Below, one piece after another: positions 8,662 through 18,316 of a stretch of DNA of 64,000 bases. The stretch's first letter is position 1. Each line of letters opens with the position of its first letter. Under the pieces are notes generated by a model that saw only the letters and a list, made by a program, of their open reading frames with translations, was not told where the DNA came from and made no database searches. Source of the DNA: Enterobacter dykesii (GTDB taxonomy: Bacteria > Pseudomonadota > Gammaproteobacteria > Enterobacterales > Enterobacteriaceae); contig NZ_CP126604.1 in assembly GCF_008364625.2 (NCBI RefSeq), forward strand, positions 558,001 to 622,000. Reading direction: 5' to 3'. A program made the position numbers and the translations under genes.

Positions 8662-10815
8662 TTAATGGTGTGAAGAGGTCTTCACGCCGCCTTCCGGCAC
8701 CGGCACGTACGGGGTTTCTTTATCCGTACGGCCGTCGGCGTTGCGCACGTTCAGCCAGGTTTTGATGCCGTAGAAGATGATGCTGTACACCACCACCAGG
8801 AACAGAATGCTCAGACCCGCGTTGGTGTAGTTGTTCACCACGATATGGTTCATGTTGGCAATCTGCTGCGCGGTAAGATCCGCGCCGCCTGCGGCAATCT
8901 TCTCTTTGTACTGGTTAGCCATGAAGAAGAAGCCTTCCAGCTGCGGGTTGGCGCTGAACAGCTTCAGGCCAAGGGCCCAGGTGGTGCAGAGCAGCAGCCA
9001 CAGCGCAGGAACAACGGTTACCCAGATGTATTTGGTGCGCTTCATCTTCACGAGGACCACGGTACCGAGCACCAGAGCAACGGCTGCGAGCATCTGGTTA
9101 GAGATACCGAACAGCGGCCACAGGCTCTTCACGCCGCCGAGCGGGTCGACAACGCCCTGATACAGCAGGTAGCCCCACAGGCCTACGCAGCCCGCCGTAC
9201 CCAGAATGCCCGCTACCAGAGAGTCGGTTTTCTTCAGGAACGGCACGAAGTTACCGAGCAGGTCCTGCAGCATGAAGCGGCCCGCACGGGTACCGGCGTC
9301 CAGCGCGGTCAGGATGAACAGCGCTTCGAACAGAATACCGAAGTGGTACCAGAAGCCCATGTCCGCCCACGGCAGCACCTTGTGGAATACGTGTGCGATA
9401 CCCACGGCCAGCGTCGGTGCACCACCGGCGCGGTTCAGCACGGACGGTTCGCCGATGTCCTTCGCCGTCTGCATAATCTGCTCTGGCGAAATCACAAAGC
9501 CCCAGGAGCTAACGGTCGCCGCCGCGTGTGCGCTGGCGTCCTTCAGCTGCGCCATAATCAGCGCCGCGTTGTCGCCGCCCATCTCGTGCAGGTTTGGCAT
9601 GGTAATGCCGAGGCCCGCAGGCGGGGTGTTCATCGCGAAGTAGAGACCCGGTTCGATGATAGACGCCGCAACCAGCGCCATGATCGCCACGAAGGACTCC
9701 ATCAGCATCGCGCCGTAGCCGATCAGACGCGCGTCTTTCTCGTTCGCCAGCAGCTTAGGCGTGGTACCGGAGGCAATCAGGGCGTGGAAGCCGGAGACCG
9801 CACCACAGGCGATGGTGATGAACAGGAACGGGAACAGGGCGCCTTTCCACAGCGGGCCGGTACCGTCGATGTACTGGGTTACCGCAGGCATTTTCAGATC
9901 CGGGTTAATGACCAGGATGCCGATCGCCAGACCGACGATAACGCCGATTTTCAGGAAGGTCGCGAGATAGTCACGCGGGGCCAGAATCAGCCAGACCGGC
10001 AGCAGCGCGGAGATAAACGCATAGCCAATCAGCGCGAAGGTAATGGTGGTGTCCTTGAAGGTCAGCGCCGGGCCCCAGTACGGGTCGTGCGCAATCACGC
10101 CGCCGAAGTAGATAGAGGCCACCAGCAGCACGATACCAATCACCGACACTTCACCTACGCGTCCCGGTCTCAGGAAGCGCATGTAGATACCCATGAACAG
10201 CGCAATCGGCACCGTTGAGCAGACGGTGAAGACACCCCACGGGCTTTCCGCCAGCGCTTTCACCACGATCAGGGCCAGCACCGCGAGGATGATGATCATA
10301 ATCAGGAAGCAGCCGAACAGGGCGATAGTCCCCGGCACGCGGCCCATCTCTTCTTTGACCATCTCACCCAGAGACGCGCCGTTACGGCGAGAAGAGATAA
10401 ACAGCACCATAAAGTCCTGCACCGCACCCGCCAGCACCACGCCTGCGAGCAGCCAGAGCGTACCCGGCAGGTAGCCCATCTGCGCGGCCAGTACCGGGCC
10501 GACCAGCGGGCCTGCGCCGGCGATAGCGGCAAAGTGGTGGCCAAACAGCACGTAGCGGTTGGTTGGCACGTAGTTCAGCCCGTCATTGTTAATGACCGCC
10601 GGGGTGGCGCGCGTCGGGTCGAGCTTCATGACCTTCTGCGCGATGTACAAGCTGTAGTAGCGATAAGCCACAAGGTAGACGGAAACGGACGCAACCACGA
10701 TCCACAGGGCGCTTACGTGTTCGCCCCGGCGTAATGCGACAACCGCCAGACAAAAAGCGCCGAGGATCCCGAGTAAGGCCCAGGGCACGTGCTTCAGTAG
10801 TTTTTTAGTATCCAT
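8662..10815 (-). CDS. btsT: Pyruvate/H+ symporter BtsT (CstA family)
   Basis: A 717-residue polytopic membrane protein of the CstA/BtsT family, one residue from E. coli BtsT (YjiY) in length. About 16-18 membrane segments are visible, with conserved stretches such as [24 protein letters not shown] near residue 95 and [12 protein letters not shown] near residue 345. BtsT imports pyruvate with protons and is switched on by the BtsS/BtsR two-component system. The gene leads the btsT-yjiX-yjiA operon. Upstream are a BtsR-type tandem motif and a CRP-like site, matching the control known in E. coli. Confidence 0.95.
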   Translation of the reverse strand: MDTKKLLKHVPWALLGILGAFCLAVVALRRGEHVSALWIVVASVSVYLVAYRYYSLYIAQKVMKLDPTRATPAVINNDGLNYVPTNRYVLFGHHFAAIAGAGPLVGPVLAAQMGYLPGTLWLLAGVVLAGAVQDFMVLFISSRRNGASLGEMVKEEMGRVPGTIALFGCFLIMIIILAVLALIVVKALAESPWGVFTVCSTVPIALFMGIYMRFLRPGRVGEVSVIGIVLLVASIYFGGVIAHDPYWGPALTFKDTTITFALIGYAFISALLPVWLILAPRDYLATFLKIGVIVGLAIGILVINPDLKMPAVTQYIDGTGPLWKGALFPFLFITIACGAVSGFHALIASGTTPKLLANEKDARLIGYGAMLMESFVAIMALVAASIIEPGLYFAMNTPPAGLGITMPNLHEMGGDNAALIMAQLKDASAHAAATVSSWGFVISPEQIMQTAKDIGEPSVLNRAGGAPTLAVGIAHVFHKVLPWADMGFWYHFGILFEALFILTALDAGTRAGRFMLQDLLGNFVPFLKKTDSLVAGILGTAGCVGLWGYLLYQGVVDPLGGVKSLWPLFGISNQMLAAVALVLGTVVLVKMKRTKYIWVTVVPALWLLLCTTWALGLKLFSANPQLEGFFFMANQYKEKIAAGGADLTAQQIANMNHIVVNNYTNAGLSILFLVVVYSIIFYGIKTWLNVRNADGRTDKETPYVPVPEGGVKTSSHH

Positions 10816-10954
10816 AGTAAGACCTGGTTTTTTATGTAAAGAAAAAAGGGTCAGGGTTCGTTGTGAGGAGGTATTGATTAATGCTGGAGCGATCGTGCCA
10901 GATCCTCGCGCGTGTAAAGGACGGTAAATGAATGAGTGGTTGAAAGTGCCGGGT

Positions 10955-10981
10955 GAGCGGTCAAAGGGGGCGACGAGCGGT
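10955..10981 (-). promoter_or_regulatory. Probable BtsR (YehT) binding site of btsT
   Basis: Read on the coding strand of btsT, ACCGCTC occurs twice with exactly 13 bases between, the tandem arrangement described for BtsR at the E. coli btsT (yjiY) promoter. It ends about 140 bases before the start codon. Confidence 0.75.
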
Positions 10982-11006
10982 TCCGGCTCGCCGCCAGGGG
11001 GCGAAA

Positions 11007-11924
11007 TTATGTGATTGAGATCACTTGATTATTCGGGTTACGCTCCACGGCCAGATAGCTCTCCAGCGTTCCGATCAGTTTTTCCTTTAGCCATTTCGGT
11101 TCCAGAATCTGAATATGGGGAAGCCAGTAGAACAGCAGCGGCAGGATCTGGTTCTCGTGTGCCGCCTGGCAGCGCAGCGTGACGCCGCCCAGCTGCTCCT
11201 CCAGCAGCTCCTGTTCCGGCAGAAGATCGCGGCGCAGGAAGTAATGTGAAATATTATCTTTAATGAATATTTTCACCGCGAAAGTATCTTCGGACACCCA
11301 GGGATCAAGGCTTTTCTCCAGCAGCTTAAGGACATTTTCTTCGGGTGTGAAGGTCGTTTTCTGAATATCAAACCAGCTAATCTGGCTCAATGAGAAGGAT
11401 TTCAGGCGGCTATTTTCGGTGGCTTGTAAATACCATATATTTTTTTTGTTAATGAGTTTATAGGGGTTAATCAGACGGGTTTTACCCTTATAAACGATCT
11501 GACAAACATTATGGTTTTTAATCGATTTCTCGATTTTCGTTAAATGACGGCGAATATCGCGTTCTAGCGTGTGTTCGGCTTCATTGCCAAGAATAAGAAT
11601 ATGGTTTTCGTCAACGCGCGTTTCAAGCTTCTGCCAGAATTCCGTATTTCTTTCAGGGAAAAAGCTGTCAGCATTCAGGAAGTTAGCAAGGGTATGATGT
11701 AAGCCTTGTCCGCCGGGCGATTGTGCGGAATGGATCAGCCGATATAGCCCGTTACCGGTATGTTCAACAATGGGAGAGAGGGCATTTAAATCCCGGTAGA
11801 CGGTACGCTCGGTAATTTTAAATTTTTCCATTAGCGCACTGCGGTTTACCACACCGTTTAAATGTAGCTCAACCAGAATATCGACCAGACGTTCAGCCGA
11901 GCGGCTCCGCGTCGTTTTTGCCAT
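11007..11924 (-). CDS. HTH-WYL domain transcriptional regulator
   Basis: A 305-residue regulator. Residues about 6-60 are a DeoR/HTH_11-type winged helix (RSAERLVDILVELHLNGVVN, KITERTVYRDLNAL). Residues about 150-220 form a WYL domain, with the landmark INPYKLINKKNIWYLQATE where WYL is present as W-Y-L. WYL domains sense ligands, nucleotides or nucleic acid; the ligand here is unknown. The gene lies between btsT and hpaC on the same strand, with separate gaps on both sides. No target can be assigned. Its base composition is more AT-rich than the neighbouring hpa genes, consistent with separate acquisition. Confidence 0.85.
   Translation of the reverse strand: MAKTTRSRSAERLVDILVELHLNGVVNRSALMEKFKITERTVYRDLNALSPIVEHTGNGLYRLIHSAQSPGGQGLHHTLANFLNADSFFPERNTEFWQKLETRVDENHILILGNEAEHTLERDIRRHLTKIEKSIKNHNVCQIVYKGKTRLINPYKLINKKNIWYLQATENSRLKSFSLSQISWFDIQKTTFTPEENVLKLLEKSLDPWVSEDTFAVKIFIKDNISHYFLRRDLLPEQELLEEQLGGVTLRCQAAHENQILPLLFYWLPHIQILEPKWLKEKLIGTLESYLAVERNPNNQVISIT
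11010..11025. promoter_or_regulatory. Candidate CRP site upstream of btsT
   Basis: TGTGATTGAGATCACT matches the CRP consensus TGTGA-N6-TCACA at nine of ten key bases. It overlaps the last codons of the neighbouring WYL regulator gene and lies about 195 bases before btsT, which is known to be cAMP-CRP dependent in E. coli. Confidence 0.5.
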
Positions 11925-12067
11925 AAGGTCATCCTGTATATTTAGGTATGCGCTGAATGATGCGGATGCACTGACAAAGGGTGCCAGTATTCAGTCACAG
12001 AAAATTTCTCTTATGGTTATATAACGGCGTGATTTAGCGGAAACCTTAGGAGTTTTTGTAGAAAGCG

Positions 12068-12093
12068 GCGCTGGCCGGAAAAAAGGCCAGCGC
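12068..12093 (-). terminator. Terminator-like hairpin after hpaC
   Basis: A perfect nine-base stem GCGCTGGCC / GGCCAGCGC lies 10 bases beyond the hpaC stop. A long T-tract on the transcribed strand is missing after the stem, so termination is plausible but not textbook. Confidence 0.45.
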
Positions 12094-12102
12094 GAGGGGG
12101 GA

Positions 12103-12615
12103 TCACACGGCGGCTTCTGCCTCCAGCATGACCGGGTGGAAACGGCGCCTGAAGTAGATCAGGCCGTGGCCCGCATCACTCAGGATGATGTTCTTAACTT
12201 CAACAAGGTAGACAAGATGCGTGCCGATGGTTTGCACCTGGCTAATCTCACCTTCCAGGCTGGCGAGCGCGCCTTTTAGCACCGGCTGCGCCAGCGGGCC
12301 TTTCTGCCAGCAGGAGAGGGCAAAGCGTTCTTCCATCGTCATACCGGTCATCCCGGCGAAATGGCGAGCCATGATCTCCTGCTCGTGGTTCAGCACGTTG
12401 ACGCACAGCCTGCCGTTGCCCTGAAAGACCGGGTTCATGGCGCTGTTGGCGTTGATGCACACCATGACCGACGGCGGGGTGTCCGTCACCGAGCAGACGG
12501 CGGTGGCGGTGATACCGCAGCGGCCCGCCTCGCCCTCGGTGGTGACCACATTAACCGCAGCCGACAGGCTGCTCATCGCGTCGCGAAAACGCAGGCGTTG
12601 TTCATCTGAATGCAT
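12103..12615 (-). CDS. hpaC: 4-hydroxyphenylacetate 3-monooxygenase, flavin reductase component
   Basis: A 170-residue short-chain flavin:NADH oxidoreductase, the small component of the two-part 4-hydroxyphenylacetate 3-hydroxylase. It reduces FAD for HpaB. Family landmarks are the early FRDAMSSLSAAVNVVTT segment, a GITATAVCSVTDTPPSVMVCIN flavin-binding block (residues about 34-55) and the C-terminal GLIYFRRRFH. It follows hpaB by 17 bases, forming the usual hpaBC operon, and a hairpin follows it. Confidence 0.95.
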   Translation of the reverse strand: MHSDEQRLRFRDAMSSLSAAVNVVTTEGEAGRCGITATAVCSVTDTPPSVMVCINANSAMNPVFQGNGRLCVNVLNHEQEIMARHFAGMTGMTMEERFALSCWQKGPLAQPVLKGALASLEGEISQVQTIGTHLVYLVEVKNIILSDAGHGLIYFRRRFHPVMLEAEAAV

Positions 12616-12632
12616 TGCAACCTCCCGCTGCG

Positions 12633-14195
12633 CTATTTCAGCAGCTTGTCGAGCATGTTGATATCGCTGTTGTTGTGCAGGTGCGGCACCGTCCAGCCGT
12701 GCTGGTCGTATTCGGACATGCAGCGGTCGACCATCGCCATCATTTTGTCCATGTTACCGGAGCTCTGCGCCTGGCGCAGACACTGCAGGCGGATCTCATC
12801 CTGGCTGCCGGAGTAGTTGATTTCGTACAGCTCGTGACGGCCGCCAAACTCGCTGCCGATGGCATCCCACATCAGCTTCAAAATCTTGATGCGTTCGACG
12901 TGATCCATGCCGTTGGAGCCGCGCACGTATTTCGCCAGATACTGGTCGATCTGCGGGTTGTTCAGATCCCGGGCGCTGGACGGCAGGTAGATCAGACCGG
13001 AGGTGACGTTACGCTCGATGATGTTCTTGATCTTGGCGTAGGCCATCGGCGCCATCACGCGGTAGGTTTGCAGCGCGGCGTGATCCGGCAGATACGCGCC
13101 GTTGACCCACGGGGTGGCTTCGGAACACATGGAGTCGCTCAGCGCCCAGAACATGTTACGCCAGGCCACCACTTCGCCGAGATCCGCCTGTACGCCGCGG
13201 AACTCCAGGGTGCCGGTGCACTCCAGGGATTTCTTCAGCAGGGCGGTGATGAAGTCGAGCTTCACCGCCAGGCGCACGCAGGCCTGCAGCGGGTACATAC
13301 GGGCGAAACCGCCCTCCATCGTCCAGCGACGGCAGCGGTCGAAATCGCGGTAGATCAGCACGTTTTCCCACGGGATCAGCACGTGATCCATTACCAGGAT
13401 CGCGTCGTTCTCGTCGAAGCGGCTGGAGAGCGGGTAGTCGTAAGGTGATCCGGTTGCGCCAGCCACCATCTCGTAAGAGGCGCGGGAGATCAGCTTCACG
13501 CCTTCGGCATCCATCGGCGCGACGAACATCAGCGCGAAGTCCGGGTTTTCGCCCATCACCTGCGCGGAGCCGAAGCCGATCATGTTGTAGTGGGTCAGGG
13601 CGGAGTTGGTGGCTACCACTTTCGCGCCGCTGACGATAATCCCGGCGTCGGTCTCTTTCTCCAGCTTGATGTAGACGTCTTTCACCTCGTCTGCCGGCTT
13701 GTGACGGTCGATCGGCGGGTTAACGATGGCGTGGTTAAAGTACAGGCCGGTTTCCTGAATGCGCGTGTACCAGTTACGGGCGTTCTGTTCGAACTGGCCG
13801 TAGAAGGCCGGGTTGGCGCCGAGCGCGCAGCCGAACGCGGCTTTGTAGTCCGGCGTGCGGCCCATCCAGCCGTAGCTCAGGCGCGACCACTCGGCGATGG
13901 CGTCGCGCTGCTGGCGCAGGTCGTCGGCACTTTTCGCCACGCGGAAAAACTTGTGGGTATAGCCGCCGCTGCCGGTGTCGGTGCCCCAGCAGAGCGCGTC
14001 CTGCATGTCAGGCTTGTGCAGCGCGTCGTACATCTGCGCGATGGAGGCCGCCGCGTTGCGAAACGCCGGATGGGTGGTGACGTCTTTGACGCGCTCGCCG
14101 TAGATATAAATCTCACGACCGTCCTGCAGGCTTTTTAAATACTCTTCGCCGGTTAACGGACGTTTGGCATCAGCGCGGAACTCTTCAGGCTTCAT
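12633..14195 (-). CDS. hpaB: 4-hydroxyphenylacetate 3-monooxygenase, oxygenase component
   Basis: A 520-residue FADH2-dependent monooxygenase that hydroxylates 4-hydroxyphenylacetate to 3,4-dihydroxyphenylacetate (homoprotocatechuate), the first pathway step. Full length compared with E. coli W HpaB (520). Conserved pieces include the N-terminal LTGEEYLKSLQDGREIYIYGE, the central YDYPLSSRFDENDAILVMDHVLIPW region and GSEFGGRHELYEINYSG near residue 440. It is transcribed with hpaC. Its upstream region (14196-14372) carries the promoter controlled by HpaA in E. coli W, plus an intergenic repeat. Confidence 0.97.
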   Translation of the reverse strand: MKPEEFRADAKRPLTGEEYLKSLQDGREIYIYGERVKDVTTHPAFRNAAASIAQMYDALHKPDMQDALCWGTDTGSGGYTHKFFRVAKSADDLRQQRDAIAEWSRLSYGWMGRTPDYKAAFGCALGANPAFYGQFEQNARNWYTRIQETGLYFNHAIVNPPIDRHKPADEVKDVYIKLEKETDAGIIVSGAKVVATNSALTHYNMIGFGSAQVMGENPDFALMFVAPMDAEGVKLISRASYEMVAGATGSPYDYPLSSRFDENDAILVMDHVLIPWENVLIYRDFDRCRRWTMEGGFARMYPLQACVRLAVKLDFITALLKKSLECTGTLEFRGVQADLGEVVAWRNMFWALSDSMCSEATPWVNGAYLPDHAALQTYRVMAPMAYAKIKNIIERNVTSGLIYLPSSARDLNNPQIDQYLAKYVRGSNGMDHVERIKILKLMWDAIGSEFGGRHELYEINYSGSQDEIRLQCLRQAQSSGNMDKMMAMVDRCMSEYDQHGWTVPHLHNNSDINMLDKLLK

Positions 14196-14334
14196 AGGGA
14201 CCTCGTATCGGAATAGGGTTGTTAAATTTATGTTTTGTTTTTGTTGTTTAATTGAAGCCTGAGAGGGGCGTAACGTGAAGGGACGATTGGGACAACGGCG
14301 GGTACTTTTCGCGAGAGATCGCAGAGTGTGATTT

Positions 14335-14411
14335 CCCTCACCCTAACCCTCTCCCAAAGGGAGAGGGTACGGTTACTCCCTCTCCCTTTGGGAGAGGGCC
14401 GGGGTGAGGGG
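14335..14411. repeat. Intergenic CCCTCACCC/CCCTCTCCC repeat, copies 2 and 3 as an inverted pair
   Basis: Two copies face each other across about 10 bases: the left reads CCCTCACCC..CCCTCTCCC..GGGAGAGGG and the right CCCTCTCCC..GGGAGAGGG..GGGGTGAGGG. The right copy is translated as the last residues of hpaA. Confidence 0.8.
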
Positions 14412-15305
14412 AACAGGCGATACCGGTACTTTCTGCGCCCGATACGCGCTCGGCGAACACCCCACTAAGCGGTTAAAAAACCGGGCAAAGTAGGCCGGAT
14501 CCTTAAACCCCAGCTGCCAGGCAATGTCGCTGACCGCGCTGTCGGAGAAGAGCAGCAAGCGTCTGGCCTCCCGCAGCTGGCGGTCGAAGATCAGCCGCTT
14601 CGGCGGGCGGTTGGCGAAGCGGCGGCAGATATCGGTCAGGCGGGATTCGGTCAGGTGCAGCTCGCTGGCATATTCCGGCACCGTCCAGTGCTGGTGGTAG
14701 TGGACATCTATCAGCTGGGTAAAGCGCTGGAACAGCTTCAGCTCGCCGCGCATGCCGCCCGAAGCATGGTCGTCGAGCTTCGCGTTGCGCAGCAGCAGGG
14801 TAAACACCGCCTGCGCCAGCAGGACCAGAGTGTGCTCGCGCCCGGGCAGCTGTTCCGTGGATTCCCGGGCAATCAGCTGCCAGTAGTGCTTCAGCGCCGC
14901 CAGCTCGTCCGGCCTGTCGGAAAGCGAAAGGCAGATCCCCGGCAGGCCAAACGCTTCCCGCGTGCCGGGGTAGAGCACCTCCAGCAGCGGCCAGATCAGG
15001 TCCTCGCGCACCGTCAGCACGTGACCATCGCTGTCGGATTCGGTAATAAACGCGTGCGGCACCGACGGCGGCGTGAGGACGAACAGCGGGGCCTGCACCG
15101 AGTAGCGGTGATCGTCGAGCTGGAGCTCAATCTGCCCGGTATCAAGAAAGTGCATCTGAAAATACTGGTCGTGACGGTGCGCCTGCATGTCGCGGCCAAA
15201 AAAGGCCGCCATGCGCGCGAACGACTGGTAGTGCACATCGTCGGTGCCCAGACTTTCGTCGTACTCCTTGCTGATATCAATGTTGGCGATAGGGCTCTGG
15301 CACAT
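14373..15305 (-). CDS. hpaA: AraC family activator of hpaBC
   Basis: A 310-residue AraC/XylS regulator, the activator of hpaBC in E. coli W that responds to 4-hydroxyphenylacetate. The N-terminal cupin half (MQAHRHDQYFQMHFLDTG, LTPPSVPHAF) binds the inducer. The C-terminal half has the two helix-turn-helix motifs (WTVPEYASELHLTESRLTDI; VSDIAWQLGFKDPAYFARFF). It is somewhat longer than the E. coli protein because the last eleven residues, LTPALSQRERE, are encoded by an intergenic repeat. The start overlaps the end of hpaX by 29 bases, tying it to the hpaG-X transcript. Confidence 0.93.
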   Translation of the reverse strand: MCQSPIANIDISKEYDESLGTDDVHYQSFARMAAFFGRDMQAHRHDQYFQMHFLDTGQIELQLDDHRYSVQAPLFVLTPPSVPHAFITESDSDGHVLTVREDLIWPLLEVLYPGTREAFGLPGICLSLSDRPDELAALKHYWQLIARESTEQLPGREHTLVLLAQAVFTLLLRNAKLDDHASGGMRGELKLFQRFTQLIDVHYHQHWTVPEYASELHLTESRLTDICRRFANRPPKRLIFDRQLREARRLLLFSDSAVSDIAWQLGFKDPAYFARFFNRLVGCSPSAYRAQKVPVSPVPLTPALSQRERE

Positions 15306-16629
15306 GATCGTTCCTCTGTTGATCCCGCTGCGTCATCGGGATGCGCGTCAGCACCAGCGCGCCGACCACCAGCAGCCCGGCCACAAACCACAGCCCGGAG
15401 CTGAAGCTGCCGGTCGCGTCGCGCAGGATCCCAATCAGCAGCGGGCTGACGGCGGAGCCGACGTTGCCGATGGCGTTGATCACCGCCAGCGCCACCGCGC
15501 GGGACTGCAGGCTAATCACCCGATCCGGCGTGGTCCAGAATATCGCCATGGCGGTGAAGGATCCGGTTGAGGCCATAATGATGCCAAGCAGCTGGATCAG
15601 GCTGTGATCGGTGGCCGAGGCCAGCATCCATCCCGCCGCGGCGAACAGGTACGGCAGGATGGTGTGCTTTTTTCGCTCTTTCAGCCTGTCGGAGCGTCGG
15701 CTCCACCAGATCATCCCGAGAATGGTGCAAAACTGCGGGATCGCCGCCAGCAGGCCGATGACGATATTGCTGCTCCCCGTGTTGAAGCTCTGCAGGATCT
15801 GCGGCGTCCAGATGTTGATGGCGCTGAGCGTATTGGTCAGGCAGAAGTAGGCCAGCGTGTAGAGCAGCACCGCCGGGGTCAGCACTTCGCGCAGCGTCGA
15901 ACGCGGCGTGACGGATTGGGCAATGGCGACCTCCTGCTCGCGGGCGATCATCGTTTTCAGCGCCTGCTTTTCGTCGTCGTCGAGCCAGGTGGCCTGATCC
16001 GGCGTGTCGTTGAGGTAAAACCAGGTCACCACGCCGAGCACCACCGACGGCAGACCTTCCAGCAGGAACAGCCACTGCCAGCCCTTCAGGTTCCACAGCC
16101 CGTCCATCGCCAGAATGTAGCCGGAGAGGATCGAGCCGAGCATCATGGTCACCGGCATGGCGATCATAAACAGCGCGTTGGCGCGGGCGCGGTGATACGC
16201 CGGGAACCACCAGGTGAGGTAGACCAGGATCCCCGGCAGGAAACCGGCTTCGGCAATGCCCACCAGCATGCGCAGAACGTAGAGGGTTTCAGGGCTGGTG
16301 GCGAACATGGTGCAGGTGGAGGCGATGCCCCACACCACCATGATCCCGGCGATCCAGCGGCGTGCGCCGATCTTCGCCAGCATGATGTTGCTCGGGATGC
16401 CGCACAGTACGTAGGTGACGTAAAACAGCGTCGCGGCCAGGCCAAACATGGTCGACGTAAGGCCCAGATCTTTGCCCATCGTCAGCCCGGCAAAGCCGAT
16501 GTTGATGCGATCGAGAAACGAAAAGACAAACAGGATAAAGAGAAAGACGATCAGGCGTCGGAACAGCTTGTTAATGGCGCGATGTTCAATAGCTTTATTA
16601 TCATGGGTTTGCAGGGTAGAGGTCGTCAT
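15277..16629 (-). CDS. hpaX: 4-hydroxyphenylacetate permease (MFS)
   Basis: A 450-residue major-facilitator transporter with 12 predicted membrane helices, resembling HpaX of the ACS (anion:cation symporter) subfamily. Landmarks are FLDRINIGFAG in helix 1 and GIAEAGFLPGILVYLTWWFP near residue 138. It imports 4-hydroxyphenylacetate and related aromatics. It sits between hpaI (21 bases upstream) and hpaA (29-base overlap), the order known from E. coli. Confidence 0.94.
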   Translation of the reverse strand: MTTSTLQTHDNKAIEHRAINKLFRRLIVFLFILFVFSFLDRINIGFAGLTMGKDLGLTSTMFGLAATLFYVTYVLCGIPSNIMLAKIGARRWIAGIMVVWGIASTCTMFATSPETLYVLRMLVGIAEAGFLPGILVYLTWWFPAYHRARANALFMIAMPVTMMLGSILSGYILAMDGLWNLKGWQWLFLLEGLPSVVLGVVTWFYLNDTPDQATWLDDDEKQALKTMIAREQEVAIAQSVTPRSTLREVLTPAVLLYTLAYFCLTNTLSAINIWTPQILQSFNTGSSNIVIGLLAAIPQFCTILGMIWWSRRSDRLKERKKHTILPYLFAAAGWMLASATDHSLIQLLGIIMASTGSFTAMAIFWTTPDRVISLQSRAVALAVINAIGNVGSAVSPLLIGILRDATGSFSSGLWFVAGLLVVGALVLTRIPMTQRDQQRNDHVPEPYRQH

Positions 16630-16650
16630 GGTGCGCTCCAGATCTTACGT

Positions 16651-17448
16651 TTAGTAGACGGATTTATTGTTATTAACTGACGTAACCGGTTGTTCGATAA
16701 AGCGTGCCGCCAGCGCTTCGGCGCCGCGGGCGAGCAGGGTGGTGTCGACGCCGACGGCGACAAACAGCGCGCCAAGCTCGAGGTAGCGTTTTGCCAGCGG
16801 CTCGTTCGCCATCAGGATGCCGGGCGCTTTACCAGCGGCGCGTATCTGCGCGATCGCCTGCTCGATGGCGGCCTGTACCTCCGGATGCTGCGGATTGCCG
16901 GCAAAGCCCATGTCGGCGCTCAGATCCGCCGGGCCGATAAACACGCCGTCAACGCCTTCCACGTCGAGGATCTGCGGCAGGTTTTTCAGCGCCTCGCGGG
17001 TTTCGATCTGCACCAGCACGCACATGGCGTCGTTGGCCAGCTGCAGGTAATCCGGAATGCGGTTCCAGCGCGACGCGCGCGCCAGGGCGCTGCCGACGCC
17101 GCGAATGCCCGCGGGCGGGTAGCGGGTGGAACGTACCGCCAGCCGCGCTTCGTCGGCGTTTTGCACCATCGGCACCAGCAGGGTTTGCGCGCCCACGTCC
17201 AGCAGCTGTTTTATCTGCACCGGATCGTTCCACGACGGGCGCACCACCGGCTGGCTGGGATAAGGCGCGATGGCCTGTAATTGGGTTAACACGGTTTGCA
17301 CATTATTCGGCGCGTGCTCGCCGTCGATCAGCAGCCAGTCGAAGCCTGCTCCGGCCAGCAGCTCGGCGCTGTAGCTGCTGGTGAGCCCCAGCCATAAACC
17401 GATTTGCGGACGGCCCGCCTTCAGCGCCGCTTTGAATGCGTTTTGCAT
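16651..17448 (-). CDS. hpaI: 4-hydroxy-2-oxoheptanedioate aldolase
   Basis: A 265-residue class II (metal-dependent) HpcH/HpaI aldolase. It splits 4-hydroxy-2-oxoheptane-1,7-dioate into pyruvate and succinic semialdehyde, the last pathway step. I start at 17448 ([12 protein letters not shown]) because AAGGAGG lies just upstream; the open frame to 17655 only reads through hpaH. Landmarks: [30 protein letters not shown] with the catalytic-base region, and [13 protein letters not shown] with the metal ligands. It follows hpaH by 10 bases. Confidence 0.95.
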   Translation of the reverse strand: MQNAFKAALKAGRPQIGLWLGLTSSYSAELLAGAGFDWLLIDGEHAPNNVQTVLTQLQAIAPYPSQPVVRPSWNDPVQIKQLLDVGAQTLLVPMVQNADEARLAVRSTRYPPAGIRGVGSALARASRWNRIPDYLQLANDAMCVLVQIETREALKNLPQILDVEGVDGVFIGPADLSADMGFAGNPQHPEVQAAIEQAIAQIRAAGKAPGILMANEPLAKRYLELGALFVAVGVDTTLLARGAEALAARFIEQPVTSVNNNKSVY

Positions 17449-17458
17449 GGTTGCCTCC

Positions 17459-18262
17459 TTACACAAAGCGGCAGCTGATGGAGCCCATGTTGCCGTAGTC
17501 AACGTGGAAGGTGTCGCCTCTGCTGGCGGGCACCGGGCGGGTAAAGGAGCCGCCGAGAATAATCTGGCCGGGCTCAAGCTGCACGTCGTACGGTGCCAGC
17601 TTGTTCGCCAGCCACGCCACGCCGTTCGCCGGGTGGTTAAGCACGCCTGCGGCAACGCCGGTCTCTTCGATCACGCCGTTGCGGTAGAGCAGGGCGGAGA
17701 TCCAGCGCAGATCCAGCTCGTCGGGCTTAATCGGGCGACCGCCGAGGATCACCCCCGCGTTGGCAGCGTTATCGGAAATGGTATCGAACACCTTGCGCGG
17801 GCGCTGGGTCTCCGGGTCAACGTTGTGGCAGCGGGCGTCGATCAGCTCCAGCGCGGGGATCACGTAGTCCGTAGCGTTGTAGACGTCGAAGATCGTGCAG
17901 TTCGGGCCGCGCAGCGGTTTTGCCAGCACGAAGGCCAGCTCCACTTCGATGCGCGGAACGATGAAGCGATCGACGGGAATATCGCTGCCGTCGTGGAAGA
18001 ACATGTCGTCCAGCAGCGCGCCGTAGTCCGGCTCGCTAATCTGCGAGCTGGCCTGCATCGCTTTGGAGGTCAGGCCGATCTTGTGGCCCTTCAGCACGCG
18101 GCCTTCGGCAATCTTCAGGCTGACCCATTCGCGCTGGACGGCGTAGGCGTCGTCGATGGTGATCGTCGGGTAGTCAAGGGAGATCTGGCGGATCTGCTCC
18201 CGGGATTGTTCCGCCTGATGCAGACGATGGGCGATCAGGGTATGGGTATGTTTGTCGAGCAT
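17459..18262 (-). CDS. hpaH: 2-oxo-hept-4-ene-1,7-dioate hydratase
   Basis: A 267-residue enzyme of the FAH-like hydratase/decarboxylase family. It adds water to 2-oxohept-4-ene-1,7-dioate to give the HpaI substrate. Family landmarks are the [13 protein letters not shown] block (residues about 59-71), the acidic [16 protein letters not shown] metal-binding strand and the C-terminal [18 protein letters not shown]. It lies between hpaF and hpaI in the pathway operon; a short intergenic repeat precedes it. Confidence 0.95.
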   Translation of the reverse strand: MLDKHTHTLIAHRLHQAEQSREQIRQISLDYPTITIDDAYAVQREWVSLKIAEGRVLKGHKIGLTSKAMQASSQISEPDYGALLDDMFFHDGSDIPVDRFIVPRIEVELAFVLAKPLRGPNCTIFDVYNATDYVIPALELIDARCHNVDPETQRPRKVFDTISDNAANAGVILGGRPIKPDELDLRWISALLYRNGVIEETGVAAGVLNHPANGVAWLANKLAPYDVQLEPGQIILGGSFTRPVPASRGDTFHVDYGNMGSISCRFV

Positions 18263-18286
18263 GGCGATATCCTGTTTTATATTTTT

Positions 18287-18310
18287 CTCCCTCTCCCCCT
18301 GGGAGAAGGG
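18287..18310. repeat. Intergenic CCCTCTCCC repeat, copy 4
   Basis: CTCCCTCTCCCCCTGGGAGAAGGG is a shortened copy of the family; it lies in the 54-base gap between hpaF and hpaH, inside the operon. Confidence 0.6.
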
Positions 18311-18316
18311 ACGGGA

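Noticed and set aside
8845..10218. 457-codon open frame antisense to btsT
   Set aside because: Glu/Arg/His-rich shadow translation of a membrane protein gene.
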